Origin: Capitulum mitella
Taxonomy: Eukaryota; Arthropoda; Thecostraca; Pollicipedomorpha; Pollicipedidae
DNA length: 64,000 bases
Direction: 5' to 3'
Assembly (NCBI GenBank): GCA_030062745.1
Contig: CP099844.1
Coordinates: 6,291,481-6,355,480 of the forward strand
Below the pieces are notes generated by a model. The model was given only the letters and a program-made list of their open reading frames with translations. It had not been told where the DNA came from and made no database searches. Of the stretch, positions 59,991-64,000 are shown piece by piece (the first letter of the stretch is position 1; the number at the start of each line of letters is the position of its first letter). The position numbers were made by a program, and so were the translations under genes.

Positions 59991-61188
59991 GCTTAACCTG
60001 GCATCGCCTGGCGTGTTTTTGTACCCGCGACCGCCTCAGGGTTGTTACAACGGGCACCCCTGTTTTCTCAGGATCTAAACGTCGGATCTGAACCGGTCTA
60101 ACGCAAATCGATAGCCCCGAGTCTCGCGATGCAGCAAATACTACGTTAGCACCGGTCACGGGACTGATCACGTCACAGCTCGCCTAAAACGCAGAACACG
60201 GCATCGGAAAAACTGACACCGGTTCGTGCATCACGTCATCGGCAATGCTGGTCTTAGAGCCTTCAAATGAATATGAAATGAAAGGTCACGATCTTCTGCA
60301 TCAGACGCATGCCACATTGTCAAAAAAATATTGGGTCAAGATCAACCTAGGTCAGGTGAAATACTGGTCCTACTTAACATGCCAAAGATTGATACTTGCA
60401 GTAAGTTTTGTTCGTAACAAAAAGGACGGAAGTGAAACCTTCTGGTGGTCAGTTTTGCATTACTTGTTTTTCATCCAATCAAAGTCAGTCTAGATCAAGT
60501 CAGATAAGGTTGCATTACTTTTCCTGACAAGGCGGGATAACTGCTCGATGGGATTCTTAACTGCGTCAAGAACAGAACTAAAATGACATCTCATGAAAAT
60601 TAAATCTGGGCTGTCTGCTCTTTACTGGGTCAATGTCAAGCCAGATCAATATATGCATCCATGCTTATTTTTCTGACTGGGAACAATAACTGCTCTCTCC
60701 TGCTACTGAACGATTTTCCACAGACAATGCTGCATTTCACTTCTTTAGACATCTACCTATGACGTGACCTGACATCACCTCACGCTGCCTTTGGCGAACC
60801 TTGCCAAAAGGCGCATGTAGATATGTTTATCTGGATTCAACGACGGGAAAGGTCAGCGGCAACCATATCTATCACCTATAATGCATATCAGTCCAATCGT
60901 CATCATGCATGTGACCCAGCATGACCTTTAATGTGGACGTGTCTCGGTTGTATATCCTTTTGAGGACCGTGTCCTATGTAAATCCAAATAACTCACGCAT
61001 TATATTCGCGATTATCAAAAAAGGCATGTTCGCGCCACCGCCCGAAGAAACGAAAACACGCACGCCGGGGTTCATTTATGACGTCATATCTTCATAACCT
61101 GACCCAGCATGGAAATGGTTTTGATTTAAAAATATAAAACTGATTGACAGGGTGCCCTATTTGACATCCCCAGGCGGTGCCGGGTTAA
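59991..61188. mobile_element. 1.2-kb element with TTAACC-type inverted ends (copy III)
   Basis: Left end CTTAACCTGGCATCGCCTGG (59991) pairs with right end CCCCAGGCGGTGCCGGGTTAAAG (61166-61188). AGGTCA/TGACCT words recur at 60283, 60350, 60766, 60851 and 60922. No ORF of note. Confidence 0.6.
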
Positions 61189-62829
61189 AGGTCGAAGAGG
61201 AAACATCAAGAGTAGCATGACAAAAACATCCTTGCGAACTTGTCCGCCCTGCAGATCATGTAACTTGACTCAGTCTAATCGAGCTTTGGGATGATTATGA
61301 AACAAAGTACGATGTACCCATGAAAGTCGTGGCCCATGAAATGGTCTTACCACTTGAACCTGCGGCTGCCGGGACGCTCCATCTAAGATCCCGAAATGTG
61401 CAGGATGTGTATGACAGTGAAACCATGACCGCATGGTTGTTTCCTACTGAGGAACCAAGTGCACGGCCATAAGACCATGCTTTTATTCTGCTTTCGGGAC
61501 ATGCAGCCACTATCAGGACAAACCATCAGACTATCAGATTTGAGCAACTCCGCCAACGGATTTCGGCCTATTTTAACTTTGCTTGTAACGCTGACAGCCT
61601 CATTAAAAGAACAACGGCGTAGAGAGACATACAGGATCCATTCACGGTGATCATAATGGCCTGATGTCGGGATGCAGAATCTATGCATCTATGCAGTATC
61701 ATCTATCTATGCAGTGCTCACAGCAGACCCAATGAGGTACTGACCCACGCACTCGCCCAATCGTCCATGTGCACCTTCGCGAGCGATCTGAATACACGAA
61801 CTCAGACCTTTTTCCGCGAGCGAAGTATGAAACACGCGCACCATATCCAAAGCAAATACCCGTGGCACTTAGCAGAACCTTTCCCTGATAGAAGGCTTTC
61901 GGTTAGACTTAAACAGCACGGAACGTGAAAGTGGAATGTTTTCTTCCGGATTCCATCACTCCATACTCCTGCTGCTGACGAGAAGAAATTCTTCCATTTC
62001 ATGCTGGGTTGGGAGCCCTCCATGTCCTTACTCTTTCCATTATTTTCTAAGTTCGACTGTCTCTTAGTGTGTGGTCATTACTAAGATTCGTACACGCGGA
62101 ACGTGTTGCCATCAATAAAGCGTTACATTCAAGTGAATGTACCACCTTCAACACTTTCTGAGTTGAGATAACCAAACGGTAGTCTGCAGTCTTCGTGTCT
62201 TACGAAATCTGCACTTACGCACCTTACTTAAATCGGTTTCCCACGGCCTTCTCGAGTGTCTCATTTAGCTGTGCCCTTTTTCCAGTCACGCCACAAGCCA
62301 GCGAGGGCCAGTGAACGTCACATGGTCCGGCCGGCGGATGACTGCGGCATACAGGTTTTAATTCATTATGGTTGTGGGAGCTGTTTCTTCATACTTCGGA
62401 GAAAGTGTTAAAAACGTAATCGGTGACATTTTTCAACCCAGTCATATATCTGTATGAAAAGTCGACCGGGGCGGAACATTCTTTAGTGTTTTTTTTTCAC
62501 GAACTTCAATACGTGTGCCGACGATGGGCCACACGGTGCGCGGCGATGCTTAAGTGGTGTCCAGTTCAACAGCTGGCACTTTTCTTAGGTAACATCATGA
62601 TCGTTTTGGTGATAGACATCTGACTGGGTATGAAATAGGGTGAATGCTTCTCTACCCGTCTGGCGGTCAGTCAAGGGCACAACCTAAAAAATGCCACTTG
62701 TCGCCTAATTTTCTCATTTTTTTCTTACGCTGAAACACTGATCTTTGTACGCCACACAAAACACATAGCAAACTCCACTCACGAAAGACAGTGCATGTGG
62801 CACGAAGTCCGAGACAACTCATCATTATT
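61189..62829. other. No gene seen between two inverted-ended elements
   Basis: ORFs up to about 100 codons on both strands, none recognised. Confidence 0.4.
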
Positions 62830-63965
62830 ACTCCCGCCACTGACTGGGGAAGGGAGCGTTTGCTGCTCCCCTGACGCATTTCTTAGATACCTCCCAAACG
62901 AACAAATGCTGCGTACTGAAACTTTCAGTACCTACTCTTACATCAATTGCGCACATGCTGACATGCTGACAAGAAAATTGGAAACCAGATCACCTTCAAT
63001 CACGTCTGAATGACGTCGTAAATACGACCGTGTTTTGCGGTTCGACGTTCAAATTTATTTCACCGCCGTACCATCGGTGCTTTTACACTGTGTGGCGACT
63101 GTGGCTTGCACTGCATTTCAGCATGACCTGAGAGTTTAATATGGATCTTCTCTCACCTCATGCTACGTCATCCTAAGTCAACTATGTATTTTCCATTATC
63201 GTCCAGTGAGAGTACATTTTAGAAAAGGAGCTGAATAAACTGATCTTTGGATAAGGCCAGACAGATTACCGAATTTCTCTGCAACAAACTGTACGTAGAA
63301 CTTACACAGCAGTTTCTTGCAACATTGCAATATTTCTGGATTTGGCCTTTGTGTTTCTGTGCAGATTTCAGTTTAGCGGGTAAACTAGTGGCGTTCTGGA
63401 CGACCGGCGTAGAAATATCGGCCCTTGCAATACTGTGCAACCTTCCGTGGAAATGTCCAACGTGGGACACACTGACCTGTAGGGTCATCCAGAGATGTCA
63501 GATGGAGGTCACTAGTGTGCTCGTGGTACTCCGAGTTCGAAACTACGAAATGTTACAATGTTGCATTTCCACGATAATGAGGACCATTTCAAGGCTTTCT
63601 TGCGCCCAAGTCTCTTTGAAAATTTCTTTTTCAGAATTCCCGTCAGATCGGCCAAAACGATTGAAGTGCATGACACGTTATAACGGAGTTCAAGTCTGAC
63701 CCAACTACTGACCCTGACCTTTCATGTCCTTGGGTCCAGTGGCACTTAAAATATGGGATTACGCTGTCAGGAAAATATTGTCACGCGAACTCCAGTCTCA
63801 GTGTACTTTACATTTCACTATGACAAGGTGACTCCGGAGAACGTGGTCACTTTCGTGTCAATTAGGCGAATCGGGTGACTGGTTCTTGAGACAGACGGGG
63901 GCGGTAAATGCCCCCCCCCCCTTCCCCTGTCAATGAAAGGTGGCGAAATGTCCCAAACACTGCCC
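62830..63965. mobile_element. Probable 1.15-kb element of the same family (copy IV)
   Basis: Left side CTGACTGGGGAAGGGAGCGT with a GGGAGCG...TGCTCCC hairpin resembles copy II; right side GGGGGCGGTAAATGCCCCCC (63897-63920) matches the copy II right hairpin, and CCCGGTTATC follows. The outermost TTAACCC is eroded. It contains a 150-codon ORF (63247-63699) without a known domain, probably chance. Confidence 0.45.
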
Positions 63966-64000
63966 GGTTATCTCATGGCCATGATTAACTGATTTTCTCA

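Noticed and set aside
63247-63699. 150-codon ORF near the right end
   Set aside because: Lies within an inverted-ended element whose other copies have no matching ORF; no domain.
1-64000. CRISPR arrays, bacterial operons, riboswitches, viral genes
   Set aside because: The window is eukaryotic; tandem arrays have no spacer pattern and no such genes are visible.

Overview
This is a window of a eukaryotic nuclear genome, most likely an arthropod. The signs are a spliced nuclear gene for a mitochondrial complex I subunit, a degenerate interstitial CCTAA/TTAGG array (the usual arthropod telomere unit), a decayed mariner transposase, tRNA-derived SINEs, abundant TA/CA microsatellites, and TATA plus CAGT-type initiator promoters. 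The phylum call is an inference; no species can be named. There are no bacterial operons, CRISPR arrays or viral genes.

Most of the window is non-coding. Background sequence of roughly 40-50% GC is punctuated by very GC-rich, CpG-dense islands (about 540-1230, 1990-2330, 5150-6900, 28160-28770, 29520-30970, 31320-31740, 32630-33250, 33990-35690, 36890-37200, 38830-39580, 44030-45470, 46880-48480, 56540-56890). Long ORFs in these islands are mostly compositional artefacts. The one securely recognised gene sits in two of them: the last two exons of NDUFA8 (complex I, twin CX9C protein) on the minus strand, at 39186-39293 and 36924-37041. Its upstream exons were not found here.

Several islands hold tandem repeats with units divisible by three: 72 bp at 629-835, 39 bp at 30214-30740, 54 bp at 47244-47670 and 15 bp near 44290-44400. 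A 57/56-bp array at 32669-33075 shifts frame. The 39-bp array lies in the best new-gene candidate: a CRE, a TATA box, an initiator 30 bp downstream, a short leader, a 206-codon ORF at 30189-30809 encoding a 13-residue TDPTKTRP-type repeat, and an AATAAA at 31222. A second candidate (47203-47907) has a strong upstream splice acceptor and an AATAAA at 48056.

Mobile and structural sequence dominates the rest. It includes: elements of about 1.2 kb with TTAACCC-type inverted ends and GC-rich subterminal hairpins (14015-15243, 53936-55157, 59991-61188, about 62830-63965, plus solo ends), rich in AGGTCA half-sites; an approximately 800-bp near-perfect palindrome (24162-24968); a foldback with two internal hairpins (45875-46193); a simpler foldback (40704-40900); a mariner relic split by another repeat (51560-52850); a relic of 23-residue STPR repeats (23190-23515); paired dispersed repeats; and many simple repeats.
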